This document shows, in pieces, positions 1 through 6,611 of a DNA stretch of 9,120 bases (the first letter of the stretch is position 1; the number at the start of each line of letters is the position of its first letter). The DNA is from Actinomycetota bacterium. Its GTDB lineage: Bacteria; Actinomycetota; Actinomycetes; Propionibacteriales; Nocardioidaceae. The notes under the pieces were generated by a model. That model made no database searches and was not told the DNA's origin. It saw only the letters and a list, made by a program, of their open reading frames with translations. The position numbers and the translations under genes were made by a program. The stretch lies in contig WLIH01000059.1 in the NCBI GenBank assembly GCA_009702305.1, forward strand, positions 1 to 9,120, written 5' to 3'.

Positions 1-669
1 CAGGGGGCTCTCGGTCATCGTGGCGCCGTTGACCCCGTTGTAGGCGCTCATCACGAGCCACGCCTCCGAGCGCACGGTCGTCTCGAACGGCGCCAGGTAG
101 ACCTCGTGCAGGGGCTGCTCGTCGAGCAGCACGTCGACGGTCATCCGGTCGGTCTCCGAGTCGTTGGCGACGTAGTGCTTCGGGCAGGCCGCGACCCCAC
201 CGGCCTGGACACCGCGCACGATCGCCGCGCCGAGCTCGCCGGTCAGCAGCGGGTCCTCGGACAGCGCCTCGAAGTGCCGCCCGCCATAGGGGGTGCGGTG
301 CAGGTTGAGGGTCGGGCCCAGCACCACATGCACGCCCTTGTCACGCGCCTGCGAGGCCAGGGCCAGACCGAAGCGGTGCGCCAGGTCGACGTCCCAGGCG
401 GCCCCCAGGCAGCTGCCACTCGGCAGGGAGACCGAGGTGTCGCGCTCGTCGAAGCCGAGCCCGCGCACCCCCGCCGGCCCGTCCGAGAGCACCATCTCGC
501 GCAGGCCGATGCCGGGCGCCGTGTGGGTGGTCCAGAAGGACGCACCCGTCAGCAGCCGCACCTTGTCCTCGAGGGACAGCGCGGCCAGGAGGTCGAGCAG
601 CTGATGGTCGGTGGGCAGCTGGTCGTCGGTGGGCAGCTGGTCGTCGGTGGGCGGCGCAGGCTCGGACAT
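1..669 (-). CDS. Glycoside hydrolase family 3 (beta-glucosidase-like), N-terminal part, cut off by window edge
   Basis: This frame starts with ATG at 669 and stays open for 223 codons to the window edge, so the C-terminal part is missing. Motifs typical of the GH3 N-terminal barrel appear in order: LSDGPAGVRG (residues 61-70, with the sugar-binding Asp63 and Arg69), LGPTLNLHRTPYGGRHFEALSEDP (117-140), CPKHYVANDSE (162-172, with the Lys-His pair) and MSAYNGVNG (from about residue 206). The catalytic nucleophile Asp of GH3 lies further downstream, outside the window, so activity cannot be judged. Known members remove non-reducing terminal beta-glucosyl, xylosyl or related sugars; the exact sugar cannot be told here. 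No signal peptide is visible, so a cytoplasmic enzyme acting on imported glycosides is likely. The first 24 residues carry a triplicated hexapeptide. A GAGGAG ribosome site (674-679) overlaps the stop codon of the upstream hydrolase gene 8 bases away, so the two genes are very probably one transcript. Confidence 0.9.
   Translation of the reverse strand, partial: MSEPAPPTDDQLPTDDQLPTDHQLLDLLAALSLEDKVRLLTGASFWTTHTAPGIGLREMVLSDGPAGVRGLGFDERDTSVSLPSGSCLGAAWDVDLAHRFGLALASQARDKGVHVVLGPTLNLHRTPYGGRHFEALSEDPLLTGELGAAIVRGVQAGGVAACPKHYVANDSETDRMTVDVLLDEQPLHEVYLAPFETTVRSEAWLVMSAYNGVNGATMTESPL
598..651 (-). repeat. Three in-frame 18-bp tandem repeats in the GH3 N-terminus
   Basis: Three adjacent 18-base units lie at 598-615, 616-633 and 634-651. 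The last two are identical and the first differs at only two bases. Read on the - strand they encode PTDDQL, PTDDQL, PTDHQL (residues 7-24), just before the leucine-rich start of the GH3 fold (LLDLLAALSLEDKV). The unit length is a multiple of three, so changes in copy number would keep the reading frame. The segment is acidic and probably an unstructured leader. Confidence 0.9.
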
Positions 670-677
670 CGTGCTCC

Positions 678-2357
678 TCAGGCGCGGACAGGGTCGGGGG
701 TGTGCACGGGCAGCGACAGCCAGGTGCCGTCGCCCACGGCGACCTCGTGGCGCGAGATCACCAGGCGCTGCGCGGTGGCCAGCGCGTCGCCGGTGCCGGT
801 GTTGACCGGGACGATCGGGTGCGCGCCGCTGCTCACCTGCAGCCGGACCGCGTGACCCGGCTCGAAGCGGTGAGCCGTCCCGGCGAGCGGGATCTCCAGG
901 TCCAGCCAGCCGTCGGCGTCCCGCACGGCGCTCGCGCCGGTGAGCCGGACGACCCCGTCGGTGACGTTGCGCGAGCGGCCGCGCGCGTCGACGTCGCACA
1001 GTGTCGCGACGTAGTCGACCTCGTCGTGACTCGGCCGCACCCGCAGCCGCAGCGACGGCGCGCCGATCACGGTGAGGGGGGTGGTGCGAGCCGGCGCGGT
1101 GAAGACCAGCACGTCGTCGCGCGACTCTCGGCGCCGCTGGGACTTGCTGCCGGCCCGCAGGATGTTGAGGGTGCGCCCTCCGGCGGCCGGCGTCGGGTCG
1201 GCCGGGTCGAAGTCGTAGGTCACGACGAGCTCGGTCGACGGCGTCTCGCCGAGGCGACCGGCACTGCCGGGGAAGCACGCGTACTCCGTCGAGGGCGGCG
1301 GCCAGGTGGCCAGCCCGACCACGTCGCTGGTGCCCCCGACGTGCGCCCGGATCGGCAGGTCGTCGCCGAGGTCGTCGACCGGCTGGGCGGGCTTGAGCTG
1401 GCGCTCGAGGAAGTCGTACCAGAGGTGCAGGGTGGCCTGGTGCAGCCCGACGCTGCCGTGGTGCCAGGGCCCGATCTCGAGCCGGAAGGGCACCCCCGCC
1501 TCCTGCAACCGCGCGACGTCGCGCAGCTGGGCGGTGTGGAACAGGTCGAACCAGCCTGAGGTCATCGCGATCGGCCGCATGCCCTCGCGGGTGCGGCCGA
1601 AGTCGCCGAGGTGGGTCCAGTAGTCCGCGGACGGATCCTCGCTGTCGATCCAGGTGGTCAGGTCCGGCAGCTCGTAGCCCATCAAGCGGCGGCCCGCCCC
1701 GCGCAGCGGCAGCTCGGCGGCACTGCGGCGCAGGTCGCGTCGCACCATGAACAGGAAGCCGACCCACTTGCGCCACTCGGCGCGCTCCTGCATCTCGAGC
1801 GCCCACATCCAGGTCAGCGCCGTCTCCAGCGCGAAGACGCCCTCCGGGTAGAGCACGCCGTCGCGGATCTCCGAGGTCGTCACCGACATCGCGTGCCCGC
1901 GCAGCCATGCCGGCGGATCGCTGGCGATCGCCCACTGCGTCATCCCGACGTAGCTGCCGCCGGCCGTCACCGCCCGGCCGGGGAACCACGGCTGCTGCTC
2001 GATCCAGGCCAACGTGTCCTGGCCGTCGGCGGGCTCCTGGAGGAACAGCGCCCGCTCACCGCCGGAGTCGAAGGTGCCCCGACAGCTGACCACGAGCACC
2101 TGGTAGCCGCGCTCGGCCAGCATCATCGCCTCGTCGGGCTGGATCCGCCGCCCGTACGGCGTGCGCATCAGCACCAGGGGCGCCGGCCCCTCGTTCGCCC
2201 CGTCGATCGAGCTGTCGATCGGTTGGGGCACCCAGTGCGTCGCCGCGAGCTCGACGCCGTCGCGCATCGGGATCCGCACGCCCTGGTCGAGCGTGTAGGT
2301 GTGGGTCGCCGGGGCGAAGCCCCAACGTCTGGCCTTGCGGGCGCTGCGACGCGTCAA
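678..2357 (-). CDS. CocE/NonD family serine hydrolase (X-Pro dipeptidyl-peptidase S15-like)
   Basis: The 559-residue protein has the full architecture of the CocE/NonD family: an alpha/beta-hydrolase domain (about residues 20-330, interrupted by a helical cap at about 150-260) and a C-terminal jelly-roll (about 335-555). The nucleophile is Ser135 in GGSYVGMTQW. Asp271 in SGWFDLF and His300 in IGPWHHG complete the catalytic triad. The jelly-roll shows the usual YDFDPADPTPAAGG (381-394), DVLVFTAP (415-422) and SSGAHPIVPVNTGTG (509-523) motifs. Known relatives cleave esters or amides, such as cocaine esterase, alpha-amino-acid ester hydrolase and glutaryl acylase, so the substrate cannot be assigned from family alone. 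I chose the TTG start at 2357 because GGAG lies 6 bases upstream; an internal ATG (residue 31) would cut into the first strand of the fold. No signal peptide is seen. The gene precedes the GH3 gene by 8 bases and is divergent from the LacI-type regulator. Confidence 0.9.
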   Translation of the reverse strand: MTRRSARKARRWGFAPATHTYTLDQGVRIPMRDGVELAATHWVPQPIDSSIDGANEGPAPLVLMRTPYGRRIQPDEAMMLAERGYQVLVVSCRGTFDSGGERALFLQEPADGQDTLAWIEQQPWFPGRAVTAGGSYVGMTQWAIASDPPAWLRGHAMSVTTSEIRDGVLYPEGVFALETALTWMWALEMQERAEWRKWVGFLFMVRRDLRRSAAELPLRGAGRRLMGYELPDLTTWIDSEDPSADYWTHLGDFGRTREGMRPIAMTSGWFDLFHTAQLRDVARLQEAGVPFRLEIGPWHHGSVGLHQATLHLWYDFLERQLKPAQPVDDLGDDLPIRAHVGGTSDVVGLATWPPPSTEYACFPGSAGRLGETPSTELVVTYDFDPADPTPAAGGRTLNILRAGSKSQRRRESRDDVLVFTAPARTTPLTVIGAPSLRLRVRPSHDEVDYVATLCDVDARGRSRNVTDGVVRLTGASAVRDADGWLDLEIPLAGTAHRFEPGHAVRLQVSSGAHPIVPVNTGTGDALATAQRLVISRHEVAVGDGTWLSLPVHTPDPVRA

Positions 2358-2363
2358 CGTGGG

Positions 2364-2367
2364 CTCC
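2364..2367 (-). promoter_or_regulatory. Ribosome binding site supporting a TTG start
   Basis: On the - strand GGAG is followed by six bases and then TTG at 2357. No ATG or GTG with a comparable site lies nearby, so this site is the main argument for the TTG start of the CocE-like gene. Confidence 0.5.
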
Positions 2368-2396
2368 GGGGGGTCGGGTGAGGGCGGGGCGGCGTC

Positions 2397-2424
2397 ATCA
2401 TGCCGGATGTGGACGCCCTGTTAA
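2397..2424 (-). promoter_or_regulatory. Candidate sigma70-type promoter for the hydrolase-GH3 operon
   Basis: On the - strand TTAACA (2424-2419; 5 of 6 to TTGACA) is separated by 16 bases from CATGAT (2402-2397; 4 of 6 to TATAAT). Transcription would begin near 2390 and leave a leader of roughly 30 bases before the TTG start at 2357. The inverted repeat at 2428-2441 ends four bases upstream of the -35 box. This is a pattern match only; actinobacterial promoters are often weakly conserved. Confidence 0.4.
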
Positions 2425-2427
2425 AGT

Positions 2428-2441
2428 GGTTTAGGTAAACC
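2428..2441. promoter_or_regulatory. Candidate LacI-family operator (inverted repeat)
   Basis: The 14 bases form a perfect inverted repeat: GGTTTA, two central bases GG, then TAAACC. It stands in a short AT-rich island between the divergent genes, in otherwise very GC-rich DNA. LacI-family dimers bind palindromes of this general size, usually with a central CG; the central GG here departs from that. Its position just upstream of the hydrolase promoter and within the region that must drive the regulator gene suits control of both, including autoregulation. I saw no second copy in the window. Confidence 0.55.
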
Positions 2442-2459
2442 GAATGCCGACGGTATGCA
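2430..2459 (+). promoter_or_regulatory. Weak candidate promoter for the LacI-type regulator
   Basis: TTTAGG (2430-2435) and TATGCA (2454-2459), spaced by 18 bases, each match the sigma70 boxes at three of six positions. The -35 box would lie inside the inverted repeat, which would suit autorepression. The match is weak and is given as the best option seen in the 212 bases between the two divergent start codons. Confidence 0.2.
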
Positions 2460-2554
2460 CCGGACTGTGCCCCAGCCCGCCGCCGCGTCGGCCATGATGA
2501 GCGCCGGCGGCGCACGAGATGCCCGTCGAGCCGGCAGCCGCTGGCCCGCAGCGG

Positions 2555-2561
2555 AAGGGAG
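2555..2561 (+). promoter_or_regulatory. Ribosome binding site deciding the LacI-type start
   Basis: AAGGGAG ends 8 bases before ATG at 2570. The in-frame upstream ATG at 2519 has no purine-rich site and would add 17 Ala/Pro-rich residues before the DNA-binding domain, so 2570 is preferred. Confidence 0.65.
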
Positions 2562-2569
2562 CAGAGCCG

Positions 2570-3628
2570 ATGGCAGACCAGCGCCGGGTCCTCGGCGGCC
2601 CCCGAACGGCGCGCGACCGAGTGACCATCTACGAGGTCGCCGAGCGTGCCGGAGTCTCGATCGCCACCGTCTCCCACGCCCTGAACCGACCCGAGAAGGT
2701 CAACCCCGCCACCCGCAGCCGGGTGCTCGACGCGGTCGACGAGCTCGGCTTCACACCCAAGGCCAGCGCGGTGTCCCTGGCCCGCAAGGGCGTGGGCCGG
2801 ATCGGCGTCCTGGCGGCGTTCGGCGGCTACCCGACGTACCTGCAGCGGCTGGTCGGCGTCATGGAGGCCTGCCGCGAGAAGAACATCGACGTCGTCCCGT
2901 TCGACGGCGGCGTCGACGCCGAGGGCATCGAGCCCTGGCTGAGCACCCTGCCGGCCACCGGCCGCCTCGACGGCCTGCTGATCATGGGCGACGGCCTCGA
3001 CGAGGCCTCGGCGGCCCGCCTGGTCCAGCGCCGGCTGCCGACCGTCCTGGTCGACCACCTGCACCCCGACTTCAGCTGCGTCACCGTCGACGACGAGCAC
3101 GGCGGCTACCTGCTGGGACGTCACCTCATCGACCAGGGCTACGTCGAGGCGGGGCGCGAGGCCGACCTCGTCTTCGCCGGCCCGACCCCCAGCACGGCGG
3201 TGCTCACCAGCCCGGGCGCCAAGCGGGTCAGCGGCCTCGTGCGCGCGCTCGCCGAGTCCGACATCGACGCCTCGGCCGTGACGCTGCTGGTCACGGAGGA
3301 CGACTTCGACGGCGGCGTGGCCGCTGCCCAGGACATCCTCACCATGCCGCGTCTGCCTCGCCTGGTCGTCGGCAATCACGACGCCGTCGCCGCGGGGGTC
3401 CACCTCGGCCTGTCGCGCCGCGGCGTCCGCGTGCCCGAGCAGGTCGCCGTCGCGGGCTACGACGGCGTCGACATCGGCCGCGCGATCGAGCTCACCACGG
3501 TCAGCCAGCCCTTCGCCGAGACCGGTCGCCTCGGCGCCCAGCTGCTCCTCGAGCTGATGTCCGATCCCGACCGGGCGCGCCAGGAGATCCAGCTCAGCCC
3601 GACCCTGGTCGTCGGCCGCACCGCCTGA
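2570..3628 (+). CDS. LacI/GalR-family transcriptional regulator
   Basis: The 352-residue protein has the standard LacI-family layout and length. A helix-turn-helix occupies residues 18-66 (VTIYEVAERAGVSIATVSHALNRP onward), with recognition helix SIATVSHALN (30-39). A hinge follows in FTPKASAVSLARKG (61-74), where Leu70 takes the place of the minor-groove Leu. A periplasmic-binding-protein-like ligand domain covers about 76-350. Family landmarks there include the VDDEHGGYLLGRHLI segment (173-187), GNHDAVAAG (268-276), where an Asn-Asp motif is more usual, and VAGYDGVDIGR (294-304). Such proteins usually bind sugars or small metabolites and repress neighbouring genes. It is divergent from the hydrolase/GH3 pair with a palindrome between them, so it most likely controls that pair. 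The ligand cannot be deduced. It converges with the transporter operon, 49 bases between stop codons, so control of that operon is not implied. Confidence 0.93.
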   Translation: MADQRRVLGGPRTARDRVTIYEVAERAGVSIATVSHALNRPEKVNPATRSRVLDAVDELGFTPKASAVSLARKGVGRIGVLAAFGGYPTYLQRLVGVMEACREKNIDVVPFDGGVDAEGIEPWLSTLPATGRLDGLLIMGDGLDEASAARLVQRRLPTVLVDHLHPDFSCVTVDDEHGGYLLGRHLIDQGYVEAGREADLVFAGPTPSTAVLTSPGAKRVSGLVRALAESDIDASAVTLLVTEDDFDGGVAAAQDILTMPRLPRLVVGNHDAVAAGVHLGLSRRGVRVPEQVAVAGYDGVDIGRAIELTTVSQPFAETGRLGAQLLLELMSDPDRARQEIQLSPTLVVGRTA

Positions 3629-3677
3629 CCCCCGGTCGCCACACCGAGACGACCCGTCGTGAGGGGCCGTCGCGGCG

Positions 3678-6611
3678 CTAGGAGACAGCGACCGGCTCAC
3701 GGCGGTCCGAGCGCTCGATGGTGCGCACGTCCCCGCCGAGGTACGCCGTCACCACGGCCGCATCGGCCATCACCTGGTCGGGTGTGCCCGTGGCGATCAC
3801 CTCGCCGTCGGCCATCGCGACGATCCGGTCGCTGATCGAGGTGATCAGCGGGATGTCGTGCTCGATGACCAGCAGGGTCAGGCCGAGCTCGCGCTTGAGG
3901 TTGGCCAAGACGCCCCCCAACGCCTCGGTCTCGCGCTGCGCGATGCCCGACGACGGCTCGTCCAGGAGCAGGAAGGTCGGCTCCAGGGCGATCAGGCACG
4001 CCAGCTCGGTGATCCGCCGGGTGCCGGTCGAGAGCTCGCGGATCTGCTTGGCGCGGTAGCGGTCCAGACCCATGTAGCCGACGAGCTCGCGAGCAGCCGC
4101 CTGCTTGGCGCGGTCGGGGCGGCTGTAGCCGGTCATCGACAGCCAGAACGACGTGGGCTTGGTCCGCTCCAGGCCGAGCATCACCGACTCGGTCACCGTC
4201 ATCGTCGGGAAGAGCGCCGCGTCCTGGAACGACCGGATCAGGCCGAGCTGGGCGCGGCCCTCGGGCGAGGTGCGGCTGACGTCGCGACCGGAGAACAGCA
4301 CCCGACCCTCGTCGTGGCGGGTGAAGCCGCCGAGCAGCTCGAAGGTCGTCGTCTTGCCGGCGCCGTTCGGCCCGATCAGGCCGACCGTCTCGCCACGGGC
4401 GACCGAGAAGCTGACGTCGCGCACGGCGTGCACGCCGCCGAACGACTTCGACAGGTGGCGTGCCTCGAGCAGCACCTGGCCGGCGCCGGCACTCGACACG
4501 GGCTCGCGGCGCCGCGCGGTCAGGGTCGCCGGGCGCGGGGTCAGTGCCGCGGTGTCGGCCGTCTCCGCGGCGTACGCCGCCTCGACGTCGATGCCCTTGC
4601 GCAGCGCGATGCGGCGCACCAGCCGGTCCCGCAGCCCCTCGACGAGCGAGGCCAGACCGCCAGGCAGGTAGAGCAGGATCAGCAGCTGACCGGCGTACGT
4701 CGCGACCAGGCCGACCGAGCCGAGCGGCACGAAGGTCGGGATGCCGATCACCAGCAGCGCGCCGAGCAACGGGCCGGCCAGGGTGGTGACACCGCCGATC
4801 ACCGACATCACGACCACGTCGATGCTGGAGCCCGAGGGGAACGACGACGGCCCGACGACGCTGAGCGCGTGACCGTAGGTAGCGCCGCCGATCCCGGCGA
4901 TGAAGCCGGCCACGAAGAAGCCCTGCACCTTGACCCGGGCCGAGCGCACGGTGAAGGCCCGGGCGTTGTCCTCGTTGTCCCGCACGGCCACCATCAGCCG
5001 CCCCAGCCCCGAGCTGCGCACGTTGTGCGCGAGCAGGCACACCAGCGCGAAGACCACCACGGTGAACCAGAGGTACTCCCGGCCGGTGTCGAGCGCGTGC
5101 CCGCCCGGCAGGATCGGACGCCCGGGTTGGACGCCCTCGCCTATCAGGCGGGGGATCAGCCACTCCGGCGTCATCAGCGCGAAGGACAGCGTGGTGACGG
5201 TCAGGATCATGCCGCGCAGCCGCAGCGCCGGCAGCCCGAGCACCACGGCGAGCAGACCGCTGCCGACCCCGCCGTAGACGAAGGCGAGCGGGTAGTTGCC
5301 GGTGCGGGTGGCGACGGCGTAGGAGATGAAGGCGCCCAGCGACGCGATCGCGAACTGACCCAGGGTCAGCTGCCCGGCCAGGCCGGTGAGCACCGCGACC
5401 GAGAGCCCGACCATCGCGAAGCACAGGATCGTGATGACCCGCACCGAGTTGCTGTTGTCGATCACGAGCGGCGTGAGCATCAGGCCGGTGCCGACGAGCA
5501 CCGCAGTGATGATGCCGAGGTTGCGCACCAGCCAGATGCTGCGCAGCGCGGCCGGCACCGGCTTCATCGACTGGACCGACGCCCAGGCGCCCTTGTCCTC
5601 GTCGCGACCCAGGCGCTGGCGCTGGGCGAGCAGCGCGATCAGGATGATCGCGAACATCGAGACCTGCAGCAGGCCCGAGGACGGGTAGTTCCACAGCAGC
5701 ACCTGCTCGCCGACGCCGAGCGCGATGCCGGCGGCGAAGGCCTGCGGCAGACTCTGCATCCGCGCGAGCACCGCACCGACCAGGGCGCGCAGCAGCAGGC
5801 CGGGGCCGAAGGCGTCGCCGATCAGGAAGCCCTGCGTGGGCTGGGTGAGGATCGCGGAGAACGTCGTCAGCACGCCGGCCAGCGCCCACACGAGGCCGGA
5901 CATGCGACCGGAGTAGATGCCCGCCATCCGGGCCGCCTCGGGGTTGGCCGCGGCGGCGCGCATGGCCAGGCCGTACCTGCTGGTGCGCAGGAACACCGCG
6001 ATCGCGATGACCAGGACCGGGGAGAGGATCAGCATGCCGCTGTAGGCCTCGGTGACCAGGAGCGGCCCGACGCGGAAGACGGGCAGACCGACGGGGCTCG
6101 GGTAGGAGCCGCCGAGCGAGCTCTGCAGGTTGATCAGCAGGCCGACGGCGAGCAGCACCTGACCGGCACCGAGCGTCGCGACGACGCTCATGATCTTGGG
6201 CGCGTTGCGCAGCCTGCGGACGACGGCGACCTCGGTGGCCGAGGCGGTCAACCCGCCGACGGCGAGCGCGATCGGGAAGGCGACCCAGTACGGGATGTGC
6301 CACTTCACCGCGCACAGTCCGAAGACCGCCGCACCGAAGGCGCCGATCTGACCGTGCGCGAAGTTGATGATCTTGTTGGTGCGGTAGATCAGCACGAGGC
6401 CGACCGACAGCAGGCCGTAGGTCATGCCGACGATCACGCCGAGCAGGACGATCGGCATCGGCGTCTCGACCCTCAGGTCCAAGATCGCGCCCAGCACCAC
6501 CAGGAGCGGCTTCGCGGCGAGCAGGGCGGCGCCCCAGATCGCGGCCGAGCGCCACTGGGCCGGCGTCACCCGGCGTACGTCGACGACCTCGAGCAGCGCG
6601 GCGGCCTTCAC
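3678..6611 (-). CDS. Fused LivH-LivM-LivG: branched-chain amino acid type ABC importer, two permeases and one ATPase in one chain
   Basis: The 977-residue protein joins three subunits that are normally separate. Residues about 50-335 are a LivH-type permease (GMTYGLLSVGLVLIYRTNKIINFAHGQIG at 62-90). Residues about 365-660 are a LivM-type permease (GLAGQLTLGQF at 410-420, AVRDNEDNARAF at 542-553). After a polar linker (about 666-714) comes a LivG-type ATPase with Walker A GPNGAGKT (747-754), Q-loop Gln796, Walker B LLLDEP (881-886), switch His918 in IEHD and the C-terminal YLGG typical of LivG. The signature motif is LSTGT (860-864), a departure from LSGGQ. The GTG start at 6611 overlaps the stop of the MFS-LivF gene (GTGA) and has GGAGG 7 bases upstream. 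Relatives import hydrophobic amino acids, urea, short amides or aromatic acids. The substrate here is unknown, since no binding protein is visible. Confidence 0.93.
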   Translation of the reverse strand: MKAAALLEVVDVRRVTPAQWRSAAIWGAALLAAKPLLVVLGAILDLRVETPMPIVLLGVIVGMTYGLLSVGLVLIYRTNKIINFAHGQIGAFGAAVFGLCAVKWHIPYWVAFPIALAVGGLTASATEVAVVRRLRNAPKIMSVVATLGAGQVLLAVGLLINLQSSLGGSYPSPVGLPVFRVGPLLVTEAYSGMLILSPVLVIAIAVFLRTSRYGLAMRAAAANPEAARMAGIYSGRMSGLVWALAGVLTTFSAILTQPTQGFLIGDAFGPGLLLRALVGAVLARMQSLPQAFAAGIALGVGEQVLLWNYPSSGLLQVSMFAIILIALLAQRQRLGRDEDKGAWASVQSMKPVPAALRSIWLVRNLGIITAVLVGTGLMLTPLVIDNSNSVRVITILCFAMVGLSVAVLTGLAGQLTLGQFAIASLGAFISYAVATRTGNYPLAFVYGGVGSGLLAVVLGLPALRLRGMILTVTTLSFALMTPEWLIPRLIGEGVQPGRPILPGGHALDTGREYLWFTVVVFALVCLLAHNVRSSGLGRLMVAVRDNEDNARAFTVRSARVKVQGFFVAGFIAGIGGATYGHALSVVGPSSFPSGSSIDVVVMSVIGGVTTLAGPLLGALLVIGIPTFVPLGSVGLVATYAGQLLILLYLPGGLASLVEGLRDRLVRRIALRKGIDVEAAYAAETADTAALTPRPATLTARRREPVSSAGAGQVLLEARHLSKSFGGVHAVRDVSFSVARGETVGLIGPNGAGKTTTFELLGGFTRHDEGRVLFSGRDVSRTSPEGRAQLGLIRSFQDAALFPTMTVTESVMLGLERTKPTSFWLSMTGYSRPDRAKQAAARELVGYMGLDRYRAKQIRELSTGTRRITELACLIALEPTFLLLDEPSSGIAQRETEALGGVLANLKRELGLTLLVIEHDIPLITSISDRIVAMADGEVIATGTPDQVMADAAVVTAYLGGDVRTIERSDRREPVAVS
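6608..6611 (-). promoter_or_regulatory. GTGA stop/start overlap between the two transporter genes
   Basis: The TGA of the MFS-LivF gene (6610-6608) shares two bases with the GTG start of the LivHMG gene (6611-6609). Such overlaps commonly couple translation and would help give matched amounts of the two proteins, which is what a two-chain importer would need. Confidence 0.8.

Noticed and set aside
702..2381. Several + strand open frames (702-1559, 1611-2381) antisense to the hydrolase gene
   Set aside because: They are composition shadows; the - strand frame carries the intact Ser-Asp-His triad and both domains of the CocE family.
2501..2513. GC-rich inverted repeat GCGCC-GGC-GGCGC upstream of the regulator gene
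   Set aside because: Short G/C-only palindromes are expected by chance in DNA of this composition, and it has no clear position relative to a promoter.
2519..2569. Upstream ATG at 2519 as the start of the LacI-type protein
   Set aside because: It lacks a ribosome site and adds 17 Pro/Ala-rich residues, while ATG 2570 has AAGGGAG at good spacing and gives a normal family N-terminus.
3649..3660. Short inverted repeat ACGAC-CC-GTCGT in the convergent gap as a shared terminator
   Set aside because: The stem is at most five pairs with a two-base loop and has no following T-run on either strand. This is too weak to call, although the convergent layout makes some terminator here plausible.
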